Under the pieces are notes generated by a model, which made no database searches, was not told where the DNA came from, and saw only the letters and a program-made list of their open reading frames with translations. Positions 18,341 through 26,866 of a stretch of 31,777 nt of DNA are shown here, one piece after another (positions within the stretch are counted from its first letter, which is position 1; every line of letters starts with the position of its first letter). The stretch comes from Gemmatimonadota bacterium (GTDB taxonomy: Bacteria > JBHIER01 > G020348925), in contig CP070758.1 of assembly GCA_020348925.1 (NCBI GenBank), forward strand, positions 473,333 through 505,109, given 5' to 3'. A program made the translations under genes and the position numbers.

Positions 18341-19312
18341 ATGAGAGGCATATGCACTGTGGGGATGGCTCTCCTGTTTTGGATCAACAGCGGGTACTCC
18401 AACATCATTATTACCGAGGTCGCTATGAAAGCGAATCCCGATTGGGTAGAGATTTATAATGCCGGATCCTGGAGTGTCGACGTCTCTGGATTCAGACTGA
18501 CGGATCTGGACGGCACGGACAGTATTTTCGCCTCAGCCTCAGCAACGCTCCTGCCAAATTCCTATGCACTCATTCACTGGTCCGCGGGTACGGACGAGAC
18601 AGACGATGTGGGCGATCTCTATCCCCGGAACGGTTGCATCGATCTTTATTTGAACGACAAAGATTTAACCGGTACGGACGATCAGGCGGTTTTGACTGCC
18701 GGCGCCGACACCATCGATGCAGTCCTCTGGTCCAACGGTGACGGCGGAGGTCGAAATGACGAACTGAACGATTTTAATATACTTACACCTGAGTTCTGGG
18801 ATTCTCAGGATGTTGCCGATTGGATCGGATATGAAAGGTTTGCCTGGTCAGATACCGACGAAATGAGCGCAAAGGAATCGCTGGCTCGATATGTCAACGG
18901 AGCGGACGGTTACATTGATACGAATCGAAAAAACGATTGGTACAGGGCGGTCAACCCGACACCAGGCAGCCAAAATGATATGATCCTCTCTGTTCAGGCT
19001 GAACAAACTCCGGTACCTTTCATCATGGCTCTTGTCCAAAACTACCCGAATCCGTTTCGCACAAGAACTACTATCAGATATCAGACCGGAAATCTCAGAT
19101 CACCTCTCCATGGAACTCTTAGAATATATAATATCCTGAGCCAGGAAGTGAAGCTGCTTGTTGATGGGCCACTAATGAATGGCGATCATTCGGTTTCATG
19201 GAATGGAACCGATAACGACGATCATGATGTCGTGAGCGGAGTGTATTTTTTTCAATTTGAAATAGAGAACGGTCGTTGGTCGGAGACAAAAAAGATGATT
19301 GTGCTTCGTTAA
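18341..19312 (+). CDS. Secreted lamin-tail-domain (LTD) protein with C-terminal sorting domain
   Basis: The ATG at 18341 has a GAGGAAAAG ribosome site and gives a 324-residue protein with a short signal peptide (MALLFWINSGYS). The lamin-tail domain occupies about 22-135: IIITEVAMKANPDWVEIYNAG, the SVDVSGFRLTD strand, the SYALIHWS strand and the DTIDAVLWS strand. This domain occurs in secreted bacterial proteins and may bind nucleic acid or other polymers, but its role here is unknown. From about residue 235 the QNYPNPFRTRTTIRYQ start and the SGVYFFQFEIENG end mark a QNYPNPF sorting domain, so the protein should be exported by a type IX-like route. It has no dockerin. Confidence 0.88.
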   Translation: MRGICTVGMALLFWINSGYSNIIITEVAMKANPDWVEIYNAGSWSVDVSGFRLTDLDGTDSIFASASATLLPNSYALIHWSAGTDETDDVGDLYPRNGCIDLYLNDKDLTGTDDQAVLTAGADTIDAVLWSNGDGGGRNDELNDFNILTPEFWDSQDVADWIGYERFAWSDTDEMSAKESLARYVNGADGYIDTNRKNDWYRAVNPTPGSQNDMILSVQAEQTPVPFIMALVQNYPNPFRTRTTIRYQTGNLRSPLHGTLRIYNILSQEVKLLVDGPLMNGDHSVSWNGTDNDDHDVVSGVYFFQFEIENGRWSETKKMIVLR

Positions 19313-19335
19313 GTGGTCCGTGCACGGTGTCCACT
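19312..19335. repeat. Imperfect palindrome between the lamin-tail gene and ssb
   Basis: AGTGG and CCACT bracket the perfect palindrome CCGTGCACGG, just before the ssb ribosome site at 19341. No T run follows, so it could be a weak terminator, an operator, or an mRNA structure affecting ssb. Confidence 0.4.
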
Positions 19336-19356
19336 AATTGAAAGGAGGAGATGAAC

Positions 19357-19782
19357 ATGGCACGAGGAACAGTAAATAAGGCTATCCTGATCGGTCGCCT
19401 TGGAGCCGATCCTGAAATTCGCTACACACCCAGTGGACGGGCAGTGACAAATTTCCGCATAGCCACCAACGAAATCTGGAGGGACAAAGAAGGTCAACAG
19501 CAAGATCGAACCGAGTGGCATAGTATCGTCTTGTGGGATAAGTTGGCAGAAATCAGTGCCGAGTATCTGAAAAAAGGGAGCCACGTCTACGTTGAAGGCC
19601 GTCTCCAGACACGAACCTGGGAGGGGCAGGATGGCGTCCAGAGGCGGACAACAGAGATTGTCGCGCTACGAATGCAAATGCTGGACAAGAAAGGGGCTGA
19701 GTCCGAAGGACCCTTTGCCCCGGGCGAGCCGCCTGTCGATGAGGGTCCGGCTGCGAGTGAGGAAGATGACCTTCCATTCTAA
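19357..19782 (+). CDS. ssb: Single-stranded DNA-binding protein
   Basis: The product (141 residues) is a normal bacterial SSB. The OB fold runs from [20 protein letters not shown] through [10 protein letters not shown], the [17 protein letters not shown] segment and [19 protein letters not shown]. An acidic disordered tail ends in EEDDLPF, the partner-binding tip. Two in-frame ATG codons exist. The AAAGGAGG site at 19341-19348 is only two bases from ATG 19351 but eight from ATG 19357, so I use the latter. SSB coats single-stranded DNA in replication, repair and recombination. The gene has no obvious promoter of its own and may be read from upstream; a PTS IIA gene follows after 35 bases. Confidence 0.97.
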   Translation: MARGTVNKAILIGRLGADPEIRYTPSGRAVTNFRIATNEIWRDKEGQQQDRTEWHSIVLWDKLAEISAEYLKKGSHVYVEGRLQTRTWEGQDGVQRRTTEIVALRMQMLDKKGAESEGPFAPGEPPVDEGPAASEEDDLPF

Positions 19783-19817
19783 GAGACAGTTGTGATCCAA
19801 CAGCGCTGAGATCCATC

Positions 19818-20300
19818 ATGAAGAATACAAGGATACCCAGAATTTGGCGCCTGCTGAAAGCGAAAACCATCGCTCTTGACCTCAGTGAAAGAATAAAGGA
19901 AAAGGCCATTGAGGAACTGATCGACCTTTTGGTCGAGGCGAAGCTGCTTCCAGACAAAACAAGAGCTTTGGAAAATGTCTTAAAACGGGAGGAGATGATC
20001 AGCACGGGCATCGGTGAAGGTGTGGCCCTGCCACACGCCAAGTACGATAAGATAACTCAGCCTCTTCTCGCTTTGGGAAGATCCGAAGAGGGGTTAAAGT
20101 TCGACTCCCTGGATGGGAAAAAAGTACATTTGGTCTTTTTACTGTTATCGCCACAGGATGATCCTGCGAAATACGTCAAACTTTTAGGTAAAATAGCGAG
20201 GCTCTTGGATAGTAAAGAACTGAGGGATGCTGTCCGAAAAGCCGAGTCGCAACAGGAAATCATAGAAACGATCAAGGAAGCGGAGAGGAGACTGCGGTAA
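19818..20300 (+). CDS. PTS fructose/mannitol-type EIIA domain protein (PtsN-like)
   Basis: The 160-residue protein is a stand-alone EIIA of the fructose/nitrogen class. The active-site phospho-acceptor is His73 in GVALPHAKYD, preceded by REEMISTGIGEG and followed by VHLVFLLLSPQDDPAKYVKLLGKIARLL, all family hallmarks. No EIIB or EIIC component lies nearby, so a regulatory role like that of PtsN (EIIA-Ntr) is more likely than sugar transport. The N-terminal ~12 residues (MKNTRIPRIWRLL) are a little longer than usual, and the ribosome site is weak. PtsN is often linked to sigma-54 regulation in other bacteria; a sigma-54-type promoter does occur further along this window, but no link is shown. 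A strong terminator closes the unit. Confidence 0.9.
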   Translation: MKNTRIPRIWRLLKAKTIALDLSERIKEKAIEELIDLLVEAKLLPDKTRALENVLKREEMISTGIGEGVALPHAKYDKITQPLLALGRSEEGLKFDSLDGKKVHLVFLLLSPQDDPAKYVKLLGKIARLLDSKELRDAVRKAESQQEIIETIKEAERRLR

Positions 20301-20327
20301 CTGCGGATCTCTCAAGCGATGGGACGT

Positions 20328-20356
20328 AAAAGCGTATCATTGCGATACGCTTTTTT
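20328..20356 (+). terminator. Strong rho-independent terminator after the EIIA gene
   Basis: A perfect 11-base-pair stem (AAAAGCGTATC with GATACGCTTTT) has a five-base loop and six T. It lies 28 bases after the EIIA stop codon. Confidence 0.92.
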
Positions 20357-20428
20357 CATGTTGATGAAAATCTCTCCCTTTCCCGAACCCCACTTTGGGA
20401 ACAGAGACCTCACAGAAAGGAGTGAGAA

Positions 20429-21628
20429 TTGAAACGCAAAAGAAATTTACCGATTGTCCTTTTCTCCCTGTTCCTGTTCTCCGTCCTCCTTTCCTCAGGT
20501 TCTGCCCAACAAAGGGAAACCCGCCCCCGTGCCAGGGATTTAGGCATCGAGATCGGAATAGTCCAACCCGGACCGAACAATGCCATAACCGATGTTGAAG
20601 GAGTAAAGGTCGGCCACACCACCTTGATCCAGGGCGAAAATGTTCGAACAGGGGCCACGGCCATCCTGCCCCACGGCGGAAACATCTTTCAGGAAAAGGT
20701 ACCGGCGGCCGTTTATGTGGGCAACGGTTTCGGCAAGGCCACGGGGTTTACCCAGATTGAGGAGCTGGGTGAGATCGAGACGCCCATTATTCTGACGAAC
20801 ACTCTGAGCGTACCGACAGCAGCACAGGCCGTCATCGAATACACGCTCGGCCTCCCGGGCAACGAAGAGATTCGCTCGGTCAACGCCGTCGTCGGGGAGA
20901 CGAACGACGGCTGGCTGAACGACATGCGCGGCCGTCACGTCATGCAAAACCATGTCCTGGAAGCCATTCTGTACGCCCATGCCGGTCCGGTGGAGGAGGG
21001 TTCTGTCGGTGCAGGGACAGGAACGCACTGTCTCGGCTTCAAGGGCGGCATCGGCACATCGTCGCGGATTCTGCCCGAGTCCCAAGGTGGACATACGATA
21101 GGCGTTCTGGTTCAAACCAATTTCGGTGGCATTCTTCAAATCAACGGTGCACCGGTCGGTCGGGAGCTGGGTCGATTCTACATGAGCGAACACGTGCCAT
21201 ACAAAACGGACGGATCGTGCATGATCGTCGTGGCCACCGATGCACCGCTCGCTTCAAGGAACTTGAAGCGTCTGGCCCAACGGGCCATGCTCGGGCTGGC
21301 CCGCACCGGCACCTTCAGCGGCAACGGCAGCGGGGATTACGTCATCGCCTTCTCCACCCATACATCGGGCCGAAGACCCTACAAATCTGGGGAGAAAAGC
21401 CGTCAGGTCGAGCTGTTGCACAACGACGCCATGTCCCCCCTTTTTCTGGCCGTGGTGGAGGCCACCGAGGAAGCCGTTTACAATTCAATGTTCAAGGCCA
21501 CAACCATCGCCGGCCGCGACGGCCACAAAGAGGAAGCAATACCTATCGATAGAGTAATTGAGATTTGTAAAAAATACAATGTGCTCAATTGGAACAAGAA
21601 GTTACCATCCTGGAAGAAAGGAGAATGA
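20429..21628 (+). CDS. Exported P1/S58 family aminopeptidase (DmpA-like)
   Basis: The 399-residue protein belongs to the DmpA/BapA family of N-terminal-nucleophile peptidases, which self-cleave before a Ser and then remove N-terminal residues from peptides or amides. Landmarks are ARDLGIEIGIVQPGPNNAITDVEGVKVGHTT (the usual N-terminal block), AAVYVGNGFGKATGFTQIEELG, the ETNDGWLNDMRG segment and GSVGAGTGTHCLGFKGGIGTSSR. The presumed cleavage site is Gly262-Ser263 in TDGSCMIVVATDAPL, so mature alpha and beta chains should form. The TTG start at 20429 has an AGAAAGGAG site and yields a good signal peptide (IVLFSLFLFSVLLSSGSAQ), so the enzyme is probably periplasmic. It overlaps the YjbQ gene's ribosome site, suggesting coupled expression. 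The natural substrate is unknown. Confidence 0.93.
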   Translation: MKRKRNLPIVLFSLFLFSVLLSSGSAQQRETRPRARDLGIEIGIVQPGPNNAITDVEGVKVGHTTLIQGENVRTGATAILPHGGNIFQEKVPAAVYVGNGFGKATGFTQIEELGEIETPIILTNTLSVPTAAQAVIEYTLGLPGNEEIRSVNAVVGETNDGWLNDMRGRHVMQNHVLEAILYAHAGPVEEGSVGAGTGTHCLGFKGGIGTSSRILPESQGGHTIGVLVQTNFGGILQINGAPVGRELGRFYMSEHVPYKTDGSCMIVVATDAPLASRNLKRLAQRAMLGLARTGTFSGNGSGDYVIAFSTHTSGRRPYKSGEKSRQVELLHNDAMSPLFLAVVEATEEAVYNSMFKATTIAGRDGHKEEAIPIDRVIEICKKYNVLNWNKKLPSWKKGE

Positions 21629-21630
21629 AA

Positions 21631-22041
21631 ATGAGTGTCTATTCGAAAGAGTTGTCCGTACCTTCCCGGAAGCGGGTTGAGCTCTTATCGATGACAAGTC
21701 AGGTCGGCTCGGTCGTCTCCGAGAGCAAGATTAAGACTGGTATCTGTCTGCTTTTCTCACCGCACACGACCACGGCCATTTTTACAAATGAGAACGAGAG
21801 CAACCTATTGGCGGATATAGAGGAGGCCTTGGAGAAGTTGATCCCCGTCGGTGGCTCTTATCGACACAACCGGATCGATTCCAACTCCGACGCTCACTTG
21901 CGGGGAATCCTCGTATCAAACAGTCTGACCGTCCCGATTGAAGGCGGCAGCCTCGCCCTCGGAACCTGGCAGACCATCTTCTTCGCCGACTTCGACGGCC
22001 CGAGGCATCGGAGGGTGAAGGTTACGGTTGTGGGGGAGTAA
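21631..22041 (+). CDS. yjbQ: YjbQ family (UPF0047) protein
   Basis: The 136-residue protein matches YjbQ/UPF0047 over its full length: GICLLFSPHTTTAIFTNENES, the IPVGGSYRHNRIDSNSDAHLRG segment with conserved His residues, and the C-terminal block SLALGTWQTIFFADFDGPRHRR. Family members have been described as able to replace thiamine-phosphate synthase weakly (secondary activity), but the physiological role is unsettled. ATG 21625 overlaps the previous stop, yet the GAAAGGAG site fits ATG 21631 better. The protein lacks a signal peptide and is cytoplasmic. It is coupled to the S58 peptidase gene, and no functional connection between them is apparent. Confidence 0.93.
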   Translation: MSVYSKELSVPSRKRVELLSMTSQVGSVVSESKIKTGICLLFSPHTTTAIFTNENESNLLADIEEALEKLIPVGGSYRHNRIDSNSDAHLRGILVSNSLTVPIEGGSLALGTWQTIFFADFDGPRHRRVKVTVVGE

Positions 22042-22174
22042 GAGGGTTGCGTACCAGGTGCCCTCGAATCCTTCTGTCAATCCGACTGAGGGGGTGAAAT
22101 CTCCAACCGGCAACAATACAGATCACTCGATTCCGCTCGACGTGGCAGGAGAGGATTGTGTATGATGGTTTTCC

Positions 22175-22303
22175 TCACCGCTGCCTTTGCGACCATTTGC
22201 GGCGGTCGGATTTGAGGCGGGATTTGAGCTTCCTGAAAAGAAGCCGCTCCTTCTTCTGCTTCGGGACGACACTCACCTTCTGCCTGTTGTCAATCTTTCT
22301 CAT
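22175..22303 (-). CDS. Small basic hypothetical protein (42 residues)
   Basis: This short ORF starts with an ATG that overlaps the symporter stop codon as ATGA, and an AAAGAGGG stretch just upstream can serve as ribosome site. Coupled translation is therefore plausible. The predicted 42 residues begin MRKIDNRQKVSVVPKQKKER and are extremely basic: Lys and Arg make up about 40 per cent of the chain, only two acidic residues are visible, and there is no hydrophobic segment. I do not recognise a family. Such composition suits a nucleic-acid- or ribosome-binding peptide, but chance translation of a purine-rich stretch cannot be excluded. The ORF ends 134 bases before the convergent yjbQ stop. Confidence 0.45.
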   Translation of the reverse strand: MRKIDNRQKVSVVPKQKKERLLFRKLKSRLKSDRRKWSQRQR

Positions 22304-23730
22304 CCCTCTTTCCCCTTGAAGAACGGTCTCCATTTTTTCTCATCCGGCGGTGAACTCAACAGACTCAAGACAACCAAAAGAAGGATCGAACAGAAGAGGG
22401 CGGGATAGACGGCAGGCAGACCAAGTAGAAAATGGCCCTGCACCTTCCTGATGACCTCCCAAACAATCGTCACAATCATTCCGGCAAAGATAGAGATTGT
22501 GCCGGCCATGGGGGTTGCTCGTTTCCAGAAAAACGTGGCCAACAAAGCCGGTGTGATCCCCGCCCCATAGACCGTGTAGGCGGCATACGCGGCATCAAGG
22601 ATACGAGGGAAAAAAGATATGAGGGAATAAGAGCAAAATCCTAAAATAATAACCACAATACGGGAATAGAGCACCATCTTTCTATCCGAAACACCGGGGT
22701 TAATAAAACGCTGATAAATGTCGCGCATGATATTCGTGGCAGGCACCAAAAGGAAACTGTTGGCCGTTGAAATAATGATGGCCACGATGGAGGCAATTAA
22801 AATACACCCTATAGCCACCGGAACACCCTTGTGGGCTACAAGGAGAATAATCTTCCCCGATTCTGCCGTACTGAGACCTTTGAAGTAGCTCGAGCCGACG
22901 ACGGCCAGCGTCTGCAGTGCAATACCCAGAAGAATGACCCCGATCACCCAACCGACAACAGCCTTCCTCGCCTCCCTGGGACTCTTCGCCGAAAAGAACC
23001 GCTGATACATATTACCGTTCCCCAAAGCCAGGAGGAGCGTTGGTACGAAGTACCCCATGGCCCGCACCAGCGACATGTTGCCCAGAAAAGCATGCTTTCG
23101 AGGCGTGACATTGGCCACAATCTGCTCCATACCCCCCACGTGACTTATGAGAAAAGGAATAGCCAGAAAGACACCACCTATTATAATGAGACCGTTGATG
23201 ACATCGAGATAGGCCACAGAGATCATTCCCGCCGTGAGCGTATAAAAGACGACAAAGGCGGCCACCAGGATCATGGCCGTCTCCACCCCCACCCTGCCGT
23301 CGGAGATAATATTGAGGACCCAACCTCCGCCGCGAAACTGGTAGCTGACAATGGTAACATAAGCAATTATAGTCGTCACCGTGGCCAGCAGCCTGGCCCA
23401 TTGATTGTACCGTACCTCCAGAATATCAGGAACCGTATACTGTCCGAATTCCCGCACCCGACCGGCGATGAAAAAGACAATTATGATTCCTATCCACCCT
23501 CCAGCACTCCCGATTAATGAGGAATAGCCGTGATGGTAGCTCAAGTCAGCGACACTGAAGATGTCGCCGGAGCCGATCCACGTAGCCAGAAGTGTCCCCA
23601 CAAGGATTGGGGCCGTCAGTCTCCTTCCGGCCACCATAAAATCCTCCTGCGTCCTGGCCCGGAAGGAGAGCATCACCCCCACGGTGAAGAGGACGATGAG
23701 ATAAGCGACAATTGTGTATAAATGGGTCAT
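22300..23730 (-). CDS. Sodium:solute symporter family (SSS) transporter
   Basis: The 476-residue integral membrane protein has about 13 hydrophobic helices. It begins with a periplasmic-side segment and a TM1 stretch (IVAYLIVLFTVGVMLSF), then GTLLATWIGSGDIFSVADLSY, characteristic of TM2 and the unwound core. The segment SIVAIIISTANSFLLVPATN near the middle corresponds to the Na+-binding S-T-A-x-S helix of this superfamily, followed by the typical RDIYQRF. A C-terminal cytosolic tail is basic. The family couples sodium entry to uptake of sugars, amino acids, nucleosides or organic acids; the substrate cannot be read from sequence. The start lacks a clear ribosome site. The gene is downstream of the glycan genes by 152 bases containing a direct repeat, so it may be separately transcribed. 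Confidence 0.9.
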   Translation of the reverse strand: MTHLYTIVAYLIVLFTVGVMLSFRARTQEDFMVAGRRLTAPILVGTLLATWIGSGDIFSVADLSYHHGYSSLIGSAGGWIGIIIVFFIAGRVREFGQYTVPDILEVRYNQWARLLATVTTIIAYVTIVSYQFRGGGWVLNIISDGRVGVETAMILVAAFVVFYTLTAGMISVAYLDVINGLIIIGGVFLAIPFLISHVGGMEQIVANVTPRKHAFLGNMSLVRAMGYFVPTLLLALGNGNMYQRFFSAKSPREARKAVVGWVIGVILLGIALQTLAVVGSSYFKGLSTAESGKIILLVAHKGVPVAIGCILIASIVAIIISTANSFLLVPATNIMRDIYQRFINPGVSDRKMVLYSRIVVIILGFCSYSLISFFPRILDAAYAAYTVYGAGITPALLATFFWKRATPMAGTISIFAGMIVTIVWEVIRKVQGHFLLGLPAVYPALFCSILLLVVLSLLSSPPDEKKWRPFFKGKEG

Positions 23731-23746
23731 ATTGAGTTACGTCGTT

Positions 23747-23807
23747 CGGTTACGGTGACGAGGCCTGTTTCGTACGAAGCACGCTTCGTTGAACGGTTAC
23801 GGTGACG
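23747..23807. repeat. Direct repeat with central palindrome in the symporter upstream region
   Basis: The 14-base sequence CGGTTACGGTGACG occurs at 23747-23760 and again at 23794-23807 (47-base period). Between them is the perfect inverted repeat ACGAAGC/GCTTCGT with a two-base centre. The arrangement resembles a dispersed intergenic repeat or an operator region for the symporter gene. Confidence 0.55.
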
Positions 23808-23882
23808 TTCCACCCTTGATCGCCCGGTATATGTACGTCGGGAAAATAATATTACAGGTGTGTATCCCTAATACGATTGCAA

Positions 23883-24875
23883 TCAACCAGGACTCTCCTC
23901 AACCATTTCTACCACTGGCTCCGCCTCCTTCAAGGTCTTGCTTTCCTTACGAACAACAAAGAAGAACCCCCCTATAAGGCTGACCGCAAGGGTAATTGCG
24001 TAGACCAGAAGGGCCAGGGAGAGGGCTTCGGCAGAACTCCTCTCTATTCTGGCCAACAGGAATACATATCCCCCCTCTCTGAGACCAACGGCATTAATGG
24101 AAATCGGAATGAAGCCGACCAATCCAATCAGCGGCACAAATAATAAGAAATAGTAGAATTTAACGCCCAGCCCGAGAGTCAGGCTCACACAATAGACAAA
24201 GACCGCATTCATCAACTGATACACGATCGAAACAAAAAAGACGCCGCCCAGGGCATTCTTTGAGTCACGGTAGAGTTTGAGACATCCGTGTAACTTTTTT
24301 ATCCGCCGACCAAATTCGAGAAACTGAATTTCTTGAATCCATCTTTTCAGACCCCCCAAAGGCAAATCGTAAAATATCGAAACGAAAAGTATGAGTAAAA
24401 ATCCCAGAAACACAAACACGACCAGAAAAAGCCTGGGCTTATAATCGATTCTTCCAACAAGGAGTAATCCGATAAGGGCTAAGAAGACGATGGCAGTGAG
24501 CCCTATCACTCGCTCCATGAGCACTGACGCGGCGGACTCGGCCCTCCGCCCGCTCTTTCGGGCCAGATCAAGGGTCCGCACAATATCCCCACCGATACTT
24601 GTGGGCAAAAAATTGTTGACGAAAAAACCGATGAAATAGTAGATCACCAGGCTGTGAACGGAAACCTTCATATGATGAGCGTACAGCAGGAGTCTCCAGC
24701 GGAAAGAGATGACAACAATCGAAGCGATGTAAGCAAGAACCGCAAGGAGAAGAAACTCAAATCTCGATGCTTTGACCAAAGCCCAAATTTCAGAAAGATC
24801 CGTCTTCGACAGGAGAAAGACAAGGAGAGAAATGCCGACGGCTGCTTTCAGGAAGGTGGTGATGGCTCGCTTCAT
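23883..24875 (-). CDS. Flippase-like integral membrane protein (LPG synthase TM family, UPF0104)
   Basis: The 330-residue protein has about eight transmembrane helices and the PF03706 landmarks: a FRWRLLLYAHHMKVSVHSLV segment, FFVNNFLPTSIGGDIVRTLDLAR with the conserved G-G-D, and GLVGFIPISINAVGLREGGY near the C-terminus. This family includes the membrane domain of lysylphosphatidylglycerol synthase and AglD-type glycolipid proteins; here the soluble transferase domain is absent. Its ATG overlaps the TGA of the GT9 gene (TGATG), so the two are translationally coupled; a GTG one codon earlier is possible. The context suggests movement or assembly of a lipid-linked glycan, which is inferred. Confidence 0.88.
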   Translation of the reverse strand: MKRAITTFLKAAVGISLLVFLLSKTDLSEIWALVKASRFEFLLLAVLAYIASIVVISFRWRLLLYAHHMKVSVHSLVIYYFIGFFVNNFLPTSIGGDIVRTLDLARKSGRRAESAASVLMERVIGLTAIVFLALIGLLLVGRIDYKPRLFLVVFVFLGFLLILFVSIFYDLPLGGLKRWIQEIQFLEFGRRIKKLHGCLKLYRDSKNALGGVFFVSIVYQLMNAVFVYCVSLTLGLGVKFYYFLLFVPLIGLVGFIPISINAVGLREGGYVFLLARIERSSAEALSLALLVYAITLAVSLIGGFFFVVRKESKTLKEAEPVVEMVEESPG

Positions 24876-25966
24876 CACTTCTCCGTACCAGGTCCATTGT
24901 CAACCGGAAGCACATCGAGTGATCTCTCAACAGCTGCAAGCACATCTTCGACCGCAATGGATGTGAGACACTCGAAGTTGAGGCCCGCCTTGCATTCGAG
25001 ATGCTTCGTCGAATAGATGAAGCAGGGTTGGCAGGGAAGGTTCTTCTTCACGAGAACTCGTCTTTCCGTAAAGGGACCCACCCAGCGATCGTTCGTCGGA
25101 CCGAAAATCGCCACAAGGGGAACTCCTATCGCTGCCCCGACGTGCATCACGCCGGAATCGTTCGTAATCAGAAGGTTGCAGCGTTTGAGCAGAGCCGCCG
25201 TCTCTTTGACGGTGGTATCCCTGACAATGATAGGTTTGTGCCGGACTGTCTTGAGAATGAATGTATTGACCTCTTGATCATGAGGACCTTCGAACAGGAG
25301 AAATTCGCAATTATATCTCTCTTTCAACTGGTCTATGAGTGCAGCGAATTTCGCTTTGTCCCAGCATTTGAAGTGCATGTCCTTCAACGTCGTGCTCCAG
25401 ACGTGCATGCCGAAAACGTATGGCCACCGTGCCAGACCGTGCTCCTCCCAAAAAACCCCGGCCTTTTCAGTATCTTCTTTCGAGGGAAAGATCTCTAAGG
25501 TTGGTCTGAAATCCTCAGGACGCACGCCCAATAACTCCAACAGCCTCAAATTCTCCTCGACATTATGCAGTTCGTCCGATTCGAGGATCGTTTTGTGATT
25601 TAAAAAAGGAAAATGGATGAGGTTCTGGTGCTTGTAGCGGTGCCCCAGCCGCAGTTTGGCCCCGGCCAAGAAACTGACCATATTGTATTGCAGCCGATTG
25701 GCCGGAAAGGCAATAATGCTCATATCGAACCGCTCCTTGCGGAGGCGCACCATGAATTTCAGGGACTTGACAGATCCCTCCTTGAGAAATTCCCACAGAA
25801 TGACTTCATCGAGGTTCGGGTTGCCATCAAGAACATCGAACGAACTCTTGTACATGACAAGGGCTTTGATCTGGGCGTCGGGGAAATGGTCCCGCAGCAC
25901 CTTCAGGGCCGGGGTGAACATGAGCGTATCGCCCAAGCCCGGCAGACAGAGTACGAGTATTTTCAT
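24875..25966 (-). CDS. Glycosyltransferase family 9 (heptosyltransferase-like)
   Basis: The start is set at the ATG giving MKILVLCLPGLGDTLMFTPAL, the conserved GT9 N-terminus with its G-x-G-D loop; upstream in-frame codons have no family support. The 363-residue GT-B enzyme carries the nucleotide-sugar signature LLITNDSGVMHVGAAIGVPL at about 265-284, followed by AIFGPT. Four Cys near the C-terminus (312, 315, 325 and 333, in a C-x2-C arrangement) match a pattern seen in many GT9 proteins. Family members transfer heptose or related sugars from ADP-activated donors in lipopolysaccharide core synthesis. This protein is probably part of an envelope-glycan pathway with the methyltransferase, flippase and DUF2723 gene, but donor and acceptor are unknown. 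Confidence 0.9.
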   Translation of the reverse strand: MKILVLCLPGLGDTLMFTPALKVLRDHFPDAQIKALVMYKSSFDVLDGNPNLDEVILWEFLKEGSVKSLKFMVRLRKERFDMSIIAFPANRLQYNMVSFLAGAKLRLGHRYKHQNLIHFPFLNHKTILESDELHNVEENLRLLELLGVRPEDFRPTLEIFPSKEDTEKAGVFWEEHGLARWPYVFGMHVWSTTLKDMHFKCWDKAKFAALIDQLKERYNCEFLLFEGPHDQEVNTFILKTVRHKPIIVRDTTVKETAALLKRCNLLITNDSGVMHVGAAIGVPLVAIFGPTNDRWVGPFTERRVLVKKNLPCQPCFIYSTKHLECKAGLNFECLTSIAVEDVLAAVERSLDVLPVDNGPGTEK

Positions 25967-26047
25967 TGCCCGGAAGTCAGCCTGACAAACAAAGTATGAA
26001 CGCACAAAAGAAACAACGTACCATTCACAAAAAAGAAGAGGCGAAGG

Positions 26048-26797
26048 CTACCGATTCGCCTCAATCTCAATAAATACCGTTGACCCGAATTTGTTGACAA
26101 TAGGAATCCTGTCCAGGATACCGCTCAGTTTCACGTCCACTGATGAGTTCTTAAAAAGGCGCAGCGGCGGAAGTCGAAAGACCAGTATGGTATCGATTTT
26201 AACGGTACAATCTTTTTCGAAGGCCCGCCGCACGGCCTTGATGTCAACCTGGGATTCGCCGGGAGTGAAGCAACCGATGAGCCATTTTACAAACCGTACT
26301 CCCAGGATCTTTATGACCAGGAGTCTCAAATTATAGTAAAAAAAGTTTAAACTGCGGCGATGTGGCTCGCAGACAAATACGTGTCCTCCCCGACGCAACA
26401 CGCGCCTCACTTCCTCAAGGCAGGCGCTCTGATCCACCAAATGATGCAGGACTCCAATGAGAAGGACAAGATCGAAACGATTATTCGCAAAAGGGAGTAT
26501 CTCACCGTCGCACACAACCAACCCCCGGCGCAACGGATTCTGATTGAGGAGAGAAAAGACATAATCGGAGGCGACAAAGAGGTTGTCCCTGTCAAACTGT
26601 TGCTTGAACTCGCTCACACCGGCGCCAATTTCGAGAATATTCGTATCTTTCAAGCGAAAGCGTGCCAATCGCCGGTGAACCTCCTCCTTGAGCCGTTTCG
26701 TGTAAGGCCGATCCATGAGCTCCTGGTAGGATTCGACATCACCGAAGGCGTCTCTTTCGGCACGCTTTCTCTCCTGTGTGCGGTCTCTTTCCTCCAA
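26048..26797 (-). CDS. Class I SAM-dependent methyltransferase
   Basis: The 249-residue protein has the Rossmann methyltransferase motifs in order: NILEIGAGVSEF (motif I, SAM binding), VCDGEILPFANNRFDLVLLIG (motifs II-III, Methyltransf_11 type), HHLVDQSACLEEVRRVLRRGGHVFVCEPHRR (motif IV onward). It starts with TTG at 26797, preceded by AAAGGAAA, giving a charged N-terminus (MEERDRTQERKRAERDAFGD). It lies 81 bases upstream of the GT9 start and 69 bases downstream of the DUF2723 stop. It probably modifies a sugar or lipid intermediate, but the acceptor cannot be deduced. A hydrophobic segment around LRLLVIKILGVRFVKWL may contact the membrane. Confidence 0.9.
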   Translation of the reverse strand: MEERDRTQERKRAERDAFGDVESYQELMDRPYTKRLKEEVHRRLARFRLKDTNILEIGAGVSEFKQQFDRDNLFVASDYVFSLLNQNPLRRGLVVCDGEILPFANNRFDLVLLIGVLHHLVDQSACLEEVRRVLRRGGHVFVCEPHRRSLNFFYYNLRLLVIKILGVRFVKWLIGCFTPGESQVDIKAVRRAFEKDCTVKIDTILVFRLPPLRLFKNSSVDVKLSGILDRIPIVNKFGSTVFIEIEANR

Positions 26798-26866
26798 TAA
26801 CAGGTTTCCTTTCGATCACCCACTCACCTATTCGACGCTCAGTGTCACTGGAGAGAGGCTCTGATA

